The notes: generated from the sequence alone by a model not told the origin. DNA of 64,000 nucleotides from Microglena sp. YARC (GCA_022414725.1 CM039464.1:32407895-32471894); one strand, 5' to 3'; shown: positions 12,063 through 21,979, numbered from the stretch's first letter. Numbers and translations: made by a program.

Positions 12063-12296
12063 GGCCCCAGGGTGAGCGAGCGTTTAAGAAGCTGAAGCAG
12101 CGCCAGAAGAATTCATCCCCCAACCAAGGCTTTCGGGTCATGGTGAATAGTACTGCTGCTGCTGGCGGTACACCTTCGTCCATGGTGAATAGTACTGCTG
12201 CTGGCGGTACACCCTTGTCCACCGCCATGGCCCCTGCGGCCTTCAACGAGGCAACGGCCGTTCTTGCTGCTGGGGCAGTCGCTGAGTCAGTTCGAG
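12063..12296 (+). CDS. Exon of unrecognised gene (terminal copy of ladder E)
   Basis: Following the ATGTGCAG acceptor the exon reads PQGERAFKKLKQRQKNSS, then a partly duplicated Ala/Gly/Ser/Thr-rich stretch (MVNSTAAAGGTPSS and MVNSTAAGGTPLS) and AAFNEATAVLAAGAVAESVR. It ends at a GAG/GTCAGT donor. The first part is strongly basic and predicted helical; the second is low-complexity. The internal 39/36-bp near-duplication shows local slippage inside the coding part as well. The next exon is the ladder F terminal copy at 15.4 kb. No family recognised. Confidence 0.6.
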
Positions 12297-12790
12297 GTCA
12301 GTTTCTTTTTAACAAACTGATATAACCACAACATTCAAAACCACAACCACCATCACCATCACCACAACAACCAAAAACACTGGATATGATTCCACCATTG
12401 ACAAAACTGATATAACCACAACAACCCAAAACACCATCATCGCCATCACCACAACAACCAAAAACAGAACCACCATCACCACAACAACCAAAGGCACTGG
12501 ATATGATTCCACCATCACCAAACTGATATGACCAGAAAAAACAAAAACACCGTCATCACCATCACCATCACCACAACAAACAAAAACAAAAACACTATCA
12601 ACATAACCACAATCAACAAAAACAAAACCATCATCCCTATCACCTCAACAACCACGACCGCAATCACCACCACCACAACCACGAACGCACCCAAACCACA
12701 ACAACCGCGACCGCAATCACCACCACCACAACCACGACCGCACCCAAACCACAACAACCAGAACCAAAACCACTACCCAACAACCAGCAA
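12297..12790. repeat. Intronic CAA/CCA-rich low-complexity repeat
   Basis: Irregular repeats of ACCATCACCACAACAACC with a longer period near 110 bases marked by AAACTGATATAACCACAAC and CACTGGATATGATTCCACC. No coding frame beyond repeat-derived Thr/Asn/His strings. Confidence 0.75.
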
Positions 12791-12825
12791 CACTAAGTCC
12801 AGAGGCTCAGACACCAAGTTCGTGT

Positions 12826-13545
12826 TTTTACATTCCGGGGGTAGCCAAATAGGCTTAAGGGACTCATCCCCGTTTCAACGAATGGCTCAATGGTAGAGCT
12901 CCTCGAACGAAGAAGGTACGGGGTTCGAATCCTTGCAGGTGCGCTTGAGTGTCCGCGGTCGATGTCGACCTCCATCATTTCTTGGAATCGGCTACTTATC
13001 GCTGGTTTTCAGCTACAATATGGCTGGTAGCTTAATGTCCTTTTCTTTGTCGCCATGACGACAGAATCGAAAAAGTAAAGAACAGCGATACTTTGTTTTT
13101 GCCTCCTCCGCCTGCCTACCGGTTTGAAAGCGAAACTAAATTCGGTGAAATCCACTATCATGGTAGCTTTGTCCAGGTAAAGTACGAGCTCGTTCCCTTC
13201 CGCCGTAAGACAGGTCTCCCTTAATACCACGCCCTACCAGGCGTTATCGTGACCACAAGAGTTTCAGGCCCCAATTTTGTACTTCTACAATCTGTGGGTA
13301 CTGGGTAGCCACATAGGCTATATGTGTGGGTGCTAAAGGGACTTGCCCAACCTTCGGGGCCATCAAGTGGGACCCCTACCGAAGGCCGAAGGGAAGGGGC
13401 CCACTTGCGAGTACCTTTATTTCAAGTACCTTCTAGTACCTTTATGGCAAAATAGGAAAGGCAGTTTAAAAAAAGCACTGGTGAACTAAACCCCCACAAA
13501 TCGTAAATGTCTGGGGCCCGGAATTTGTGCTATGACGGTAATATA
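12826..13545 (+). mobile_element. Putative tRNA-derived Pol III retroelement (SINE-like)
   Basis: Sequence at 12890-12900 (TGGCTCAATGG) is a perfect A-box and 12931-12941 (GGTTCGAATCC) a perfect B-box. The D-arm (GCTC/GAGC) and T-arm (CGGGG/CCTTG with wobbles) fold, but the acceptor and anticodon stems do not, so this is tRNA-derived rather than a tRNA gene. Words GGGGTAGCCAAATAGGCT with AAGGGACT (12846), a second copy at 13307, AAAAAGCACTGGTGAACTAA (13473) and GGGGCCCGGAATT recur in the same order, inverted, at 51,072-50,945. A minus-strand 73-codon open frame (13009-13230) lies inside; I do not recognise it. The element sits in the intron between the ladder E and F exons. Confidence 0.5.
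13365..13414. other. Imperfect inverted repeat
   Basis: AAGTGGGACCCCT (from about 13366) pairs with AGGGGCCCACTT (ending about 13413), one bulged A, around a 15-20 base loop that itself contains ACCGAAGG/CCGAAGGG. Probable structural part of the surrounding repeat element. Confidence 0.45.
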
Positions 13546-13564
13546 ACCTTCCGTTTCTTGTATC

Positions 13565-15390
13565 ATTTGATAACACATGTATCAAGCTTCTGACACCATC
13601 CCCCCCCCCCCCACCCCACCCCCCCCACCACCACCCCCCCCCACCCCCATCCCCACAGATGTCCAAGTCTGCCGTTGCCCAGCTCGGCTTTCCCGGCAGT
13701 GTCAGCCTCCACTCACGACCCCCACCCACCCACCCCCTCCCCCAGAGATAGCCAAGTCTGAAGGCGCCAGCTTATCCAAACCCGCTCACCACCCACCACC
13801 ACCCACCACTCACCTCCACCACCACCCACCCACAGATGGCCAAGTCTGCAGCCGCCAGCTCAGCTATCCTGGCAGTGTCAGCCTCCACTCACGACCCCCA
13901 CCTTCCCACCACCACCCACCACTCACCTCCACCACCACCCACCCACCCACCCCTCCCCACAGATAGCCAAGTCTACAGCAGCCAGCTTATCCAAAACCGC
14001 TCATTACCCACCACCACCCACCACCTACCACTTACCACTCACGGCCCCACACACCTCTCCCCCCCCCCCCCCTCCCTCTCCCCTCTCCCCACCCCCACCC
14101 CCACAGATGGCCAAGTCTGCTGTTGCCAGCTCAGCTATCCTGGCAGTGTCAGCCTCCACTCACGACCCCACCCCCACCACCACTCCCCCACAGATAGCCA
14201 AGTCTACAGCAGCCAGCTTATCCAAAACCGCTGACCACCACCACCACCAACCACTCACCTCCCCCCCCCCCCCCCCTCCCCCACAGATGGCCAAGTCTGC
14301 AGCTGCCAGCTAAGCTATCTTGGCGATGACATCTGAGGCAAACTACCACACACCACACACCACACACCACACACGATCATCGCTCATATGTAGTATCCTC
14401 CCCCTCCCCCCCCCTCCCCCCCCCCACCGCCGCCCGCACCCCTCCCCCCGCCCACACACTCACACGCACACAGATGGCAAAGTCTACAGAAGCCAACTTA
14501 TTCAAAACCGCCTCACCACTCACCACTCTCCACTCACCACCACCACTCACCACCTACCACTCACACCCACCACTCACCACCACCACTCACCACGCACACC
14601 CACCACTCACCACGCACCACCCACCACTCACCACCACTACCCACCACTCACCACTCACCACCACCACACCACCACCACTCACCACTCACCACCCACCACT
14701 CACCACTCACCACTCACCACCCCACCACTCACCACCCACCACTCACCACCACCACCCACCACCCACCACCCACCACTCACCACCCACCACCCACCACCAC
14801 CACCCACCCACCACCCACCACTCACCACCCACCACCCACCACTCACCACCCACCCTTCCCCTCCCCCACCCCACCCCCACCCCACAGATGGCCAAGTCTG
14901 CAGCCGCCAGCTCAGCTATTCTGGCAGTGACAGCCGAGGCAATACACCTTGCGTTCATCTCCCACCAACACCCATCACTCACCACTCACCACCCACCACT
15001 CACCACTCACCACCCACCACTCACCACTCACCACTCACCACCCACCACTCACAGCCCCCACTCACAGCCCCACCTACCCACCCTCCCCCGCCCCTACCCC
15101 CACAGATGGCCAAGTCTGCAGCCGCCAGCTCAGCTATCCTGGCAGTGACAGCCGAGGCAACATACCCTGCCGTCTTCTCCCACCACCCACCAATCACCAA
15201 TCACCGATCATTGCTCATTGGTAGTATCCCCACCTCCCCCACCCATCCTCACCTCCCCCACCCATCCACCCCTCCCCCCCCACATGGATGGTCAAGTCTA
15301 CAGCAGCCAACTTATCAAAAACCGCGCACCACCCACCCACCACCTACCACCACCCACCCCCCACCACTCACGGCCCCCACCCCCACCCCC
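13565..15390 (+). repeat. Exon ladder F: alternating alpha/beta acceptor-exon copies
   Basis: Eleven copies precede the functional-looking one at 15395. Alpha units read ATGGCCAAGTCTGCAGCCGC and continue CAGCTCAGCTATCCTGGCAG. Beta units read ATAGCCAAGTCTACAGCAGC and continue CAGCTTATCCAAAACCGCT. Order from 13,655: alpha, beta, alpha, beta, alpha, beta, alpha, beta, alpha (14,888), alpha (15,106), beta (15,290), then alpha at 15,395. Nearly every copy is led by a C-rich tract ending CCCACAG; beta units have no nearby donor. Spacers are CCACCACTCA-type repeats. The duplicated unit is therefore polypyrimidine tract, acceptor and exon start. Confidence 0.8.
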
Positions 15391-15394
15391 ACAG

Positions 15395-15895
15395 ATGGCC
15401 AAGTCTGCAGCCGCCAGCTCAGCTATCCTTGCAGTGACAGCAGAGGCAACATACCGCGCCGTCTTCTCCCATATGGGAGGAGGGGATACTCCCATCGCAA
15501 GCTCTAGCATGGAAAGTAAAACCGCCACTACCACTGCCACTACCCAAACCCCTACCCCTGCCACTGCCACTGCCAGCACTAATGGTAGTGGTAGTGGTAG
15601 TGGTGCTTCCAGCACCCACCTTCCTACAGCCACCACTGAAGCTGCCAGCACCAGCAGCAGCAGTAGTTCGAGTATCATAGCTACAGGTGACGATGCCTCA
15701 GCTACTTCAGCTACTCCAGCTACCACTGCCACGGCCACTCAGGCAGAGCTCCAGTCAACTTCGTCCCTGTCCAGTTCTGACTCTCGGGGGGCTTCGCCTA
15801 GCAGTACAACCAGCGCCAGCAGCAGTACAAGCACTAGCACCCTGCCCGACACCAGCGGGAGCGCAAGTTCCACCCCCCAGCCAAACACAATCGAG
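15395..15895 (+). CDS. Ser/Thr/Ala-rich exon of unrecognised gene
   Basis: The last alpha copy of ladder F opens into 167 codons without a stop: MAKSAAASSAILAVTAEA, then a Ser/Thr/Ala/Gly-rich low-complexity stretch with a GSGSGSG run and poly-Ser, ending NTIE. It is followed by GAG/GCAAGT, which fits a GC-AG intron: joined at phase 0 to the acceptor at 16110 the frame runs straight into the final exon. Such a Ser/Thr-rich linker suggests a disordered or glycosylated spacer. If acceptors further inside the exon are used (CTGCAG/CC) the frame to the ladder E exon also fits. Confidence 0.6.
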
Positions 15896-16110
15896 GCAAG
15901 TCCCACCCACCCACCAACACATTCACCCCCCCCCCCCCCCCCACCCACACACACACACACACCAACACACACACACACACACACAAACCCGCCAACCCAC
16001 CCACCAACCAACCCACCCACCAACCAACACACACACCCACTCACACACACACACACACAGCCACAATCACACCCACACCCACACACACATCCCCCCTGAC
16101 ACACCCACAG
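15896..16110 (+). other. CA-rich intron with GC-AG borders
   Basis: Begins GCAAGT and ends CCACCCACAG, with a poly-C run and CA microsatellite between. No GT donor preserves the frame nearby, whereas GC at 15896 does so exactly. GC-AG introns are a known minority class. Confidence 0.5.
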
Positions 16111-16386
16111 GCAGAATCGATTAATCCCTTGACTATGATGAGAATGGAAGCTGACAAACTTTACATGGAACTGAAGCTCCTTACCTCAGTCGAGACTCTG
16201 GAGGACCAAATTGCAGCTAGGATTTACATGGTGTATACCCTGCTGGGCGCCGTGGCCATCAATGGCTCCTTCCTGATAACACATAACCTGGCCGCGTCGT
16301 TTTTCTCGGCCTTTTTATTGCGAGTAATGCCTGTGTTGCTCCGACAGACTGAAGAAGAGGATGAGGCTGTGGCTGGGTCGGCGTAG
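16111..16386 (+). CDS. Terminal exon, single membrane-type helix protein end
   Basis: After the ACCCACAG acceptor the frame gives 91 residues to a TAG at 16384-16386. It has a charged helical start (MMRMEADKLYMELKLL, TLEDQIAARIY), a hydrophobic segment MVYTLLGAVAINGSFL and a second one LAASFFSAFLLRVMPVLL, then an acidic tail EEEDEAVAGSA. One or two membrane helices are plausible. This is the least repetitive, best-preserved part of the gene and has no in-frame damage, so the locus may be functional. No family recognised. Confidence 0.7.
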   Translation, partial: AESINPLTMMRMEADKLYMELKLLTSVETLEDQIAARIYMVYTLLGAVAINGSFLITHNLAASFFSAFLLRVMPVLLRQTEEEDEAVAGSA

Positions 16387-16396
16387 GGTTGTCTGT

Positions 16397-16401
16397 GTAA
16401 T
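16397..16401 (+). promoter_or_regulatory. TGTAA polyadenylation motif
   Basis: TGTAA eleven bases after the stop codon, followed by TAAAG. TGTAA is the usual green-algal polyadenylation signal, which supports both the end of this gene and the lineage call. Confidence 0.55.
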
Positions 16402-16769
16402 AAAGAAGTAATGATAATGCATGGTGGGGTAGATGTGGGCAGATGTGCTACATCGTCCGCATATGTTGTGGGGTGTCATGCCTGTGATGCTCAGGCTAAC
16501 TTAGGAGGAGAATCCAGGTTTCAAAATTGAGGTAGCTTCCTAGAAACTTCTGGAAACAACTAACTGCTGGACTGTGGCATGCTCAGGCAAGCTGAAGAAG
16601 AGGATGGGGCTGTGGCTGGGTCTGCAGATGTGCTACACACGATGGGGTATACCACATCCATCCCATCCCATCCCATCCCATCCCATCCCATCCCATCCCA
16701 TGGTACACCATGGGTACAGATGTGCTACACCGACCCACCTGATAACTAAACCCTGTGTAGAGTTGAGGT
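16400..16769. other. Post-gene spacer with duplicated exon tail and ATCCC repeat
   Basis: At 16,588-16,630 the sequence AAGCTGAAGAAGAGGATGGG and GCTGTGGCTGGGTC repeats the acidic tail of the terminal exon (16,350-16,380), so even the gene end has a partial duplicate. An (ATCCC)n run follows at 16,658-16,701. No gene. Confidence 0.6.
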
Positions 16770-17400
16770 ATAGATGTGCTACACCGACCCACCTCAGATC
16801 TAAACCCTGTATAAAGTTAGGGTATATATGTGCTACACTGACCCACCTGAGGCAAACAGACGCAACGTGACGCAACCCTCCTGATGTTGCGTCCTGCGGC
16901 GCAACGGACCCTCCGACGTTGCTTCTGCGACAAGGGGCGCAGCGTCTTGAACATCCCTGCTACAGATGTGCTACACTGACCCACCTCAGATCAATACCTT
17001 CTATAGAGTTAGGGTATGTATGTGCTACACCTACCCACCTGAGGTAAACAGACGCAACGTGACACAACCCTCCTAACGTTGCGTCCTGCAACGCAACGGA
17101 CCCTTTGACGTTGCCTCAGCAACAGAGGGCGCAGCGTCTTGAACAACGCTGCTACAGATGTGCTACACTGACCCACCTCAGATCAATACCTTCTATAGAG
17201 TTAGGGTATGTATGTGCTACACCTACCCACCTGAGGTAAACAGACGCAACGTGACACAACCCTCCTAACGTTGCGTCCTGCAACGCAACGGACCCTTCGA
17301 CGTTGCCTCAGCAACAGAGGGCGCAGCGTCTTGAACAACCCTGCTACAGATGGGCTACACTGACCCACCTGATAACTAAACCCTGTTTAGTGTAGGGCGC
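16770..17400. repeat. 192-bp tandem repeat, about 3 copies
   Basis: Units begin near TACAGATGTGCTACACTGAC at about 16,770 (divergent), 16,961 and 17,153, with a partial one at 17,345; spacing is 192 bases. Each unit contains complementary words: GACGCAACGT (17051-17060) pairs with ACGTTGCGTC (17076-17085), and CGTTGCGT pairs with ACGCAACG (17091-17098), so alternative hairpins are possible. A shorter GATGTGCTACACCGACCCAC motif recurs outside the main array. Confidence 0.85.
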
Positions 17401-17479
17401 TGCTGCTAGTAGCTGAAGTTAGAGTACAGATGTGCTACACTGAGTTAGGGTGCAGATGTGCTACACTGACCCAGGTAGG

Positions 17480-19060
17480 GAGCTGCTGCTCGTAGCTGAA
17501 GAAAAATCCCCTGGCTGGCTGTACAGTAAAATCTAAAGCAACCTAGAGCACTGTGAAGCTGGCATAATCAGCTTTCTTGCACTGTTGAAATCTTGGGGCA
17601 TAGCCCAATCACAGACTCAAGGAGCTACCTAGAAACTGCTGGTCGTAGCTGGAAAGAAAAGCACTAGAGTAGGAGGATACTGCCACTACTCCAGTTTGCT
17701 ATGTTTCAGCTACTTTAGCTTCAGCTACTTCCAGCTTTCAGCCAATAACCAGCATAACCTTGTATAGTGTAGTTGTCACATCAAATTATCTACGTTGTGA
17801 GTAGGAGGGAGTTGGAGGGTCCTGCCACTACTCCAGTTTGCTTTGTTTCAGCTGCTTATGCTTCAGATACTTCCAGCTTTCAGCCAATAACCAGCATAAC
17901 TTATTACAGTGTAGTTATCATATCAAGTTATCTACATTGTGAGTAGGAGGGAGTAGGTGGGTGCTGCTGTTACTCCAGCATGATATCTTTCATCTACTAC
18001 GGCTTCAAGTACTTCAAGCTAATTGCCAGCGCGACATTTTACTGTGCAGGTGTCACATACATCAAATTCTCTATGCTGTGTTGAACGGATGAGGAAGGTG
18101 CTGCTGTTTATCGCGAGTGGTATATTTCAGCTACTACTATATGTCAGGCACTACTACCACATTCCAAATACTTTGAGTCAATTACCAGCATGAATTTGTA
18201 CAGTGTAGGTGTCATATCAAATTCTATAAGTTGTGTTGGGGAGTAGGAGGGTGCTGATGTTGCTTCATTATGGTATACTTCTATACTTCTATATTTCAGC
18301 TATTACGGCTTCAGATACTTTCAGCTTATTGCCAGCATGAATTAGTACAGTGTAGTTGTCATCAAATCATCTAAGTTGTGAGTAGAAGGGAGTAGGAGGG
18401 TGCTGCTGTTACTCCGGTATGGTATACTTCAATTACTTCGGCTTCTGACACTTGTAGTCCATTGCCAGCATGCCTGTTTATAATGAAGGTGTCATATAAA
18501 TCATGTAAGTTGTGAGTCGGAGGGAGTACAAGTGTGCTGCTGCTACTTCAGTATGGTATACTTCAGCTATTTCGGCTTTAGATACTCAAATATAATTGCC
18601 AGCATGATTTTGCACATTGTAGGCAAGTGTTGGTGTCATATCAAATTATGTAGGTTGTTTGGGAGGAAGTAGAAGGGTGCTGCTGTTACTCCAGTATGGT
18701 ATGTTTCAGCTACTTCTGTTGTAGATGACTTGTACGTCCCTACCTGAGTAGGCAAAGAGCGGGCCGGTCACTACCCGGTCCCGAGTTTCCTGCCGCCTAG
18801 CAGTACTGTGCACTACAGCCTGCTCTAGTATAATATACACCGCCTCAGTGCGACTTTCTCTCTCTCTCTCTCTCTCCCTCTCTTTCTCTCTCTTGTATAG
18901 ATCTTGTAACGATTGAGTCTGCAGTCTCTATCTATTATCACAACTTCGGCTTCAGATACTTGCCCATTGCTAGCTTGACTTTTTACAGTAGGTGTCATAT
19001 CAAATTATCTACGTTGTGTTGGGGAATATGAGGGTGCTGCTATTACTCGCGAATTAAGTA
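17480..19060. repeat. Degenerate about 142-bp satellite
   Basis: Some ten diverged copies built on TATTTCAGCTACTTCGGCTT, AATTGCCAGCATGA, CAGTGTAGGTGTCATATCAA and GTGAGTAGGAGGGAG, with spacing 141 to 143 where it can be measured (17,731, 17,873, 18,014). It is split by the solo LTR at 18,717-18,942. No open frame. Confidence 0.8.
18712..18947 (+). mobile_element. Solo LTR (226 bp) with ACTTC target duplication
   Basis: The element proper is 18,717-18,942: it begins TGTTGTAG and ends ATTATCACA, the TG...CA ends typical of LTRs. It is bracketed by ACTTC at 18,712-18,716 and 18,943-18,947; removing it restores the satellite unit. Its middle (GCAAAG, CGGTC, CCCG, TTTCCTGCCGCC) aligns with the copia LTR at 25,148-25,390, so it is the same or a sister family. 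It contains a TC microsatellite at about 18,855-18,895. No internal domain remains, consistent with LTR-LTR recombination. Confidence 0.8.
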
Positions 19061-19149
19061 ATGATAAAATGAAAACACCGAAGCCACTGGCTATGGATAA
19101 AAACTACGAGCTCTTATACTGGACTTGGCTGTGTGGATATACACCATCA

Positions 19150-19235
19150 GTTGTTACATTCGTAACCTGAATATACAACCCACGAGTATCACTATTTACC
19201 TGGATATACACCGTCAGTTGTTACATGGACACTAG
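19150..19235 (-). promoter_or_regulatory. 3' flank of the helical-repeat gene with two TGTAA motifs
   Basis: On the minus strand TGTAAC occurs about 15 bases and again about 75 bases after the stop. The surrounding 23-24 bases (GATATACACC, TCAGTTGTTACAT on +) are duplicated, so each copy brings one candidate polyadenylation signal. Confidence 0.45.
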
Positions 19236-20888
19236 TTACTCCTCGGTCGCTACACTGGAGCCAACTAATGACCCAACACTCATGCCTAGTCTATCTGCTG
19301 CCCACCTGATGTCGGCCAAGTCCCGTGAATTGAACTCAGGCAACTTCATCTGGGCAGCCAACATCCAACTGGACAGGAAAGGCTCATCCTTGATGCCCAG
19401 AGTGGCTACTGCCCGCAGGCTGGAAGCCAAAGCCAGAGCATTAAACTGAGGAAGCTTCACTTTGGCAGCCAACAACAAACTGGATATGAAAGACTCATCC
19501 CTAATGCCCAAAGCGGCTGCTGCCCACAGGCCTTGGGCCAAGTCTAGAGCATTGAACTCAGGCAACTTCACCTTGGCAGCCAGCATCAAACTGGATATGA
19601 AGGGCTCATCCCTGATACCCAGCGTGCCTGCTGCCCACAGGCTGTTGGCCAACTCCTGAGCATTGAACTGAGAAAGCTTCAGCTTGGCAGCCAACATCCA
19701 ACTAGATATGAAGGGCTCATCCCTGATGCCCAACGTGGCTGCTGCCCACAGGCTGTTGGCCAACGCCTGAGCAGTGAACTCAGAAAGCTTCAGCTTGGCA
19801 GCTAACACCAAACTGGATATGAAGGGCTCATCCCTGATTCCCAATGTGGCTGCTGCCCACAGGCTGTTGGACAACGCCTGAGCATTGAACTCAGGCAACT
19901 TCACCTGGGCAGACAACAGCCAACTGGCTATAAAAGGCTCGTTCTTGGTGCTCAATGTGGCTGCTGCCCACAGGCTGATGGCCAAGCCCTGATCATTGAA
20001 CTCAGGCAACTTCACCTGGGCAGACAACAACCAACTGGCTATAAAAGACTCATCCTTGATGCCCAATTTGGCTGCTGCCCATAGGCTGTTGGAAAAGTCC
20101 TGAGCATTGAACTGATAAAGCTTCAGCTTGGCAGCCAACATCAAACTGGATATGAAAGGCTCATACCTGATGCCCTACGTGGCTGCTGCCAATAGAATGT
20201 TGGACAAGTTCTGAGCATTGAACTCAGGAAGCTTCTCCTGGGCAGCCAACAACCAGCTTGATATGAAAGACTCATCCCTGATGCCCATTGTGGCTGCTGC
20301 CCACAGGCTGTTGGACAATTCCTGATCATTGAACTCTGGAAGCTTCACCCGGGCAATCAACATCCAACTGGATATGAAGGGCTCATCCTTGATACCCAAT
20401 GTGCCTGCTGCCCACAAGCTGTTGGCCAACTCCTGGGCATTGAACTGAGAAAGCTTCAGCTTGGCAGCCAACATCCAAGTGGATATGAAGGGCTCATCCC
20501 TGATGTCCATCGTGGCTGCTGCCCACAAGCTGTTGGCCAAGTTCTGAGCATTGAACTCATAAAGCTTCACCTGCGCAGCTAACATCCAACTGGATACAAA
20601 GGATGCATCCGTGATCCCACCCACCTTCGCCAATGCCCACAAAATGTTGGCTATCTGTTGAGCCTCCATGTCATCAACACACTTGTGAGCTATCGCACTG
20701 AGTTGAAGCATGAGATGTTGTGCCTCATCAGCATTATTTACCCTATATGCCTTGGCCACTTTGACCATCATGGCAGACACATTGATATAATTGAAGAAGT
20801 CGCCGTGGCTGAGAGAAAGATCTTGAAAGCTTGTTAAGTCCCCACAAGCCTTGATCATAGTCGTGAGTACCCTGGGGTCCCTTTTTGC
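19236..20888 (-). pseudogene. Heptatricopeptide/OPR-like helical repeat protein, one nonsense codon
   Basis: A single minus-strand frame of about 550 codons. The N-terminal part resembles the region before repeats in algal RAP/OPR proteins (FFNYINVSAMMVKVAKAY), followed by twelve full 37-residue repeats and a partial one. The repeat core is ANSLWAAATLG then IRDEPFISSWMLAAK and LKLSQFNAQ (111-bp period). This two-helix pattern with the xLANSLWA core is that of heptatricopeptide (37-aa) and octotricopeptide (38-aa) repeats, known for binding organellar RNA. The frame is broken only by TAG at 20,175-20,177 in repeat 5, where other repeats have TTG. The exon begins after a TTGTTGTGCAG acceptor at about 20,889, so 5' exons with a targeting peptide are expected to the right. 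No RAP domain is seen at the C-terminus. Confidence 0.8.
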
Positions 20889-21975
20889 CTGCACAACAAC
20901 ATTAATGGGAAATTGTGTGCTGGTGATTCGAGGGGGACCAGGATTTATAGTGCCTATTGAGATCCTGGCACTCCTGCTGGTAAAGTATAGTTTTCTTGAT
21001 TATTTGTGGCTGGGCAAGTCCCTCACAACACGCATGTATGTAACAATTCAGGTCATACAGTGCTTCTTCATACCGCCCCTCCTAACAGTCTCAGCGCTTG
21101 AGTACCGGTAGCTTTGATTATTCGAGGTTGGGCAAGGGCCATAAGCAAAGTTGGCTGTCCCTGTGCTGTAGCATACACACATGGGACATGTCATTGTGGG
21201 TGTTTAGAGACTGTTACAGACAGCACATACTGAAGTACGATTGTTGAAGTACAAAACAAAGACCAGCAGCCATGGGCAGCATGTTGTTGTCCCCCGTATT
21301 GAAGTACGATCCATAGTCCAGCAGCCATGGGCAGCATGTTGTTTATCAAGGGCATGTACACTGGAATGCGCTTGATAGATCCTATGCGCCTGTTACACTT
21401 ACCCCATCAAGCATGAAAATAAAGGCAATATACATTGTCCTGGAATGTAGTTTTACGTTCAACTCTATGCATGGATTTTATTTTCAGATCTTTTTAGCAG
21501 CTTCTAGGCACCTCCCTGAACCAGCAACAGTGATACACCCAAATATTTCACCAGATCTGGACAGCTAATTGTGTAACCTTCAAGGTGCACTAGGTTGCAT
21601 TAGGTTTGGCTGAATGGCAAGTCAGGGGGGCTTCCTAGAAGCTGTTTCTCGTAGCCGAAAAGAAAAGCTATGAATTTGAGGATAGTGAGATAATTGCATA
21701 TGACTCAAAAACAAAGAGAGAAGCTTTTTCAAGATAAGAAAGAAGGGAATATGAAATACTACCTGCCCCCGCGTCACAGCATTGAAGTTATGTTAATAGG
21801 TAAGCATACCAAATAAAGTGCTATCTGCCCCCACATTACAAAGCAGCATGCCAATTCTGCGAATAGGCGTACTAGATCATTTTAATACTCAAGCTGCTGT
21901 CTTCCACTTCCCAAGCAGGAAGGAAAGATGGAAATTATCTGCCTAAGCACCACAACATTTGAAGTGTGAGAAAAC
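20889..21975 (-). other. Upstream region or intron of the helical-repeat gene
   Basis: No supported coding frame. Around 21,010-21,140 are words related to the dispersed repeat at 13.3 and 51.0 kb (GGTTGGGCAAG). A 50-60 base segment with AGCAGCCATGGGCAGCATG is duplicated at about 21,230-21,290 and 21,300-21,343. At 21,588-21,660 lies one copy of the 65-bp family found at 28.4 kb (GTTGCATTAGGTTTGGCTG). Confidence 0.5.
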
Positions 21976-21979
21976 TTAC

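Noticed and set aside
12890..12960. Functional tRNA gene at 12.9 kb
   Set aside because: A- and B-boxes and the D- and T-arms are good, but the acceptor stem does not pair and the anticodon loop lacks T33.
3590..15400. Introner elements as the cause of the ladders
   Set aside because: Introners insert similar introns at many sites; here each ladder has its own unrelated spacer and repeats its own exon edge.
14320..15507. 395-codon + ORF through ladder F
   Set aside because: It runs through CCACCACTCA spacers and through exon copies in the wrong frame; the frame that continues into the clean exon is a different one.
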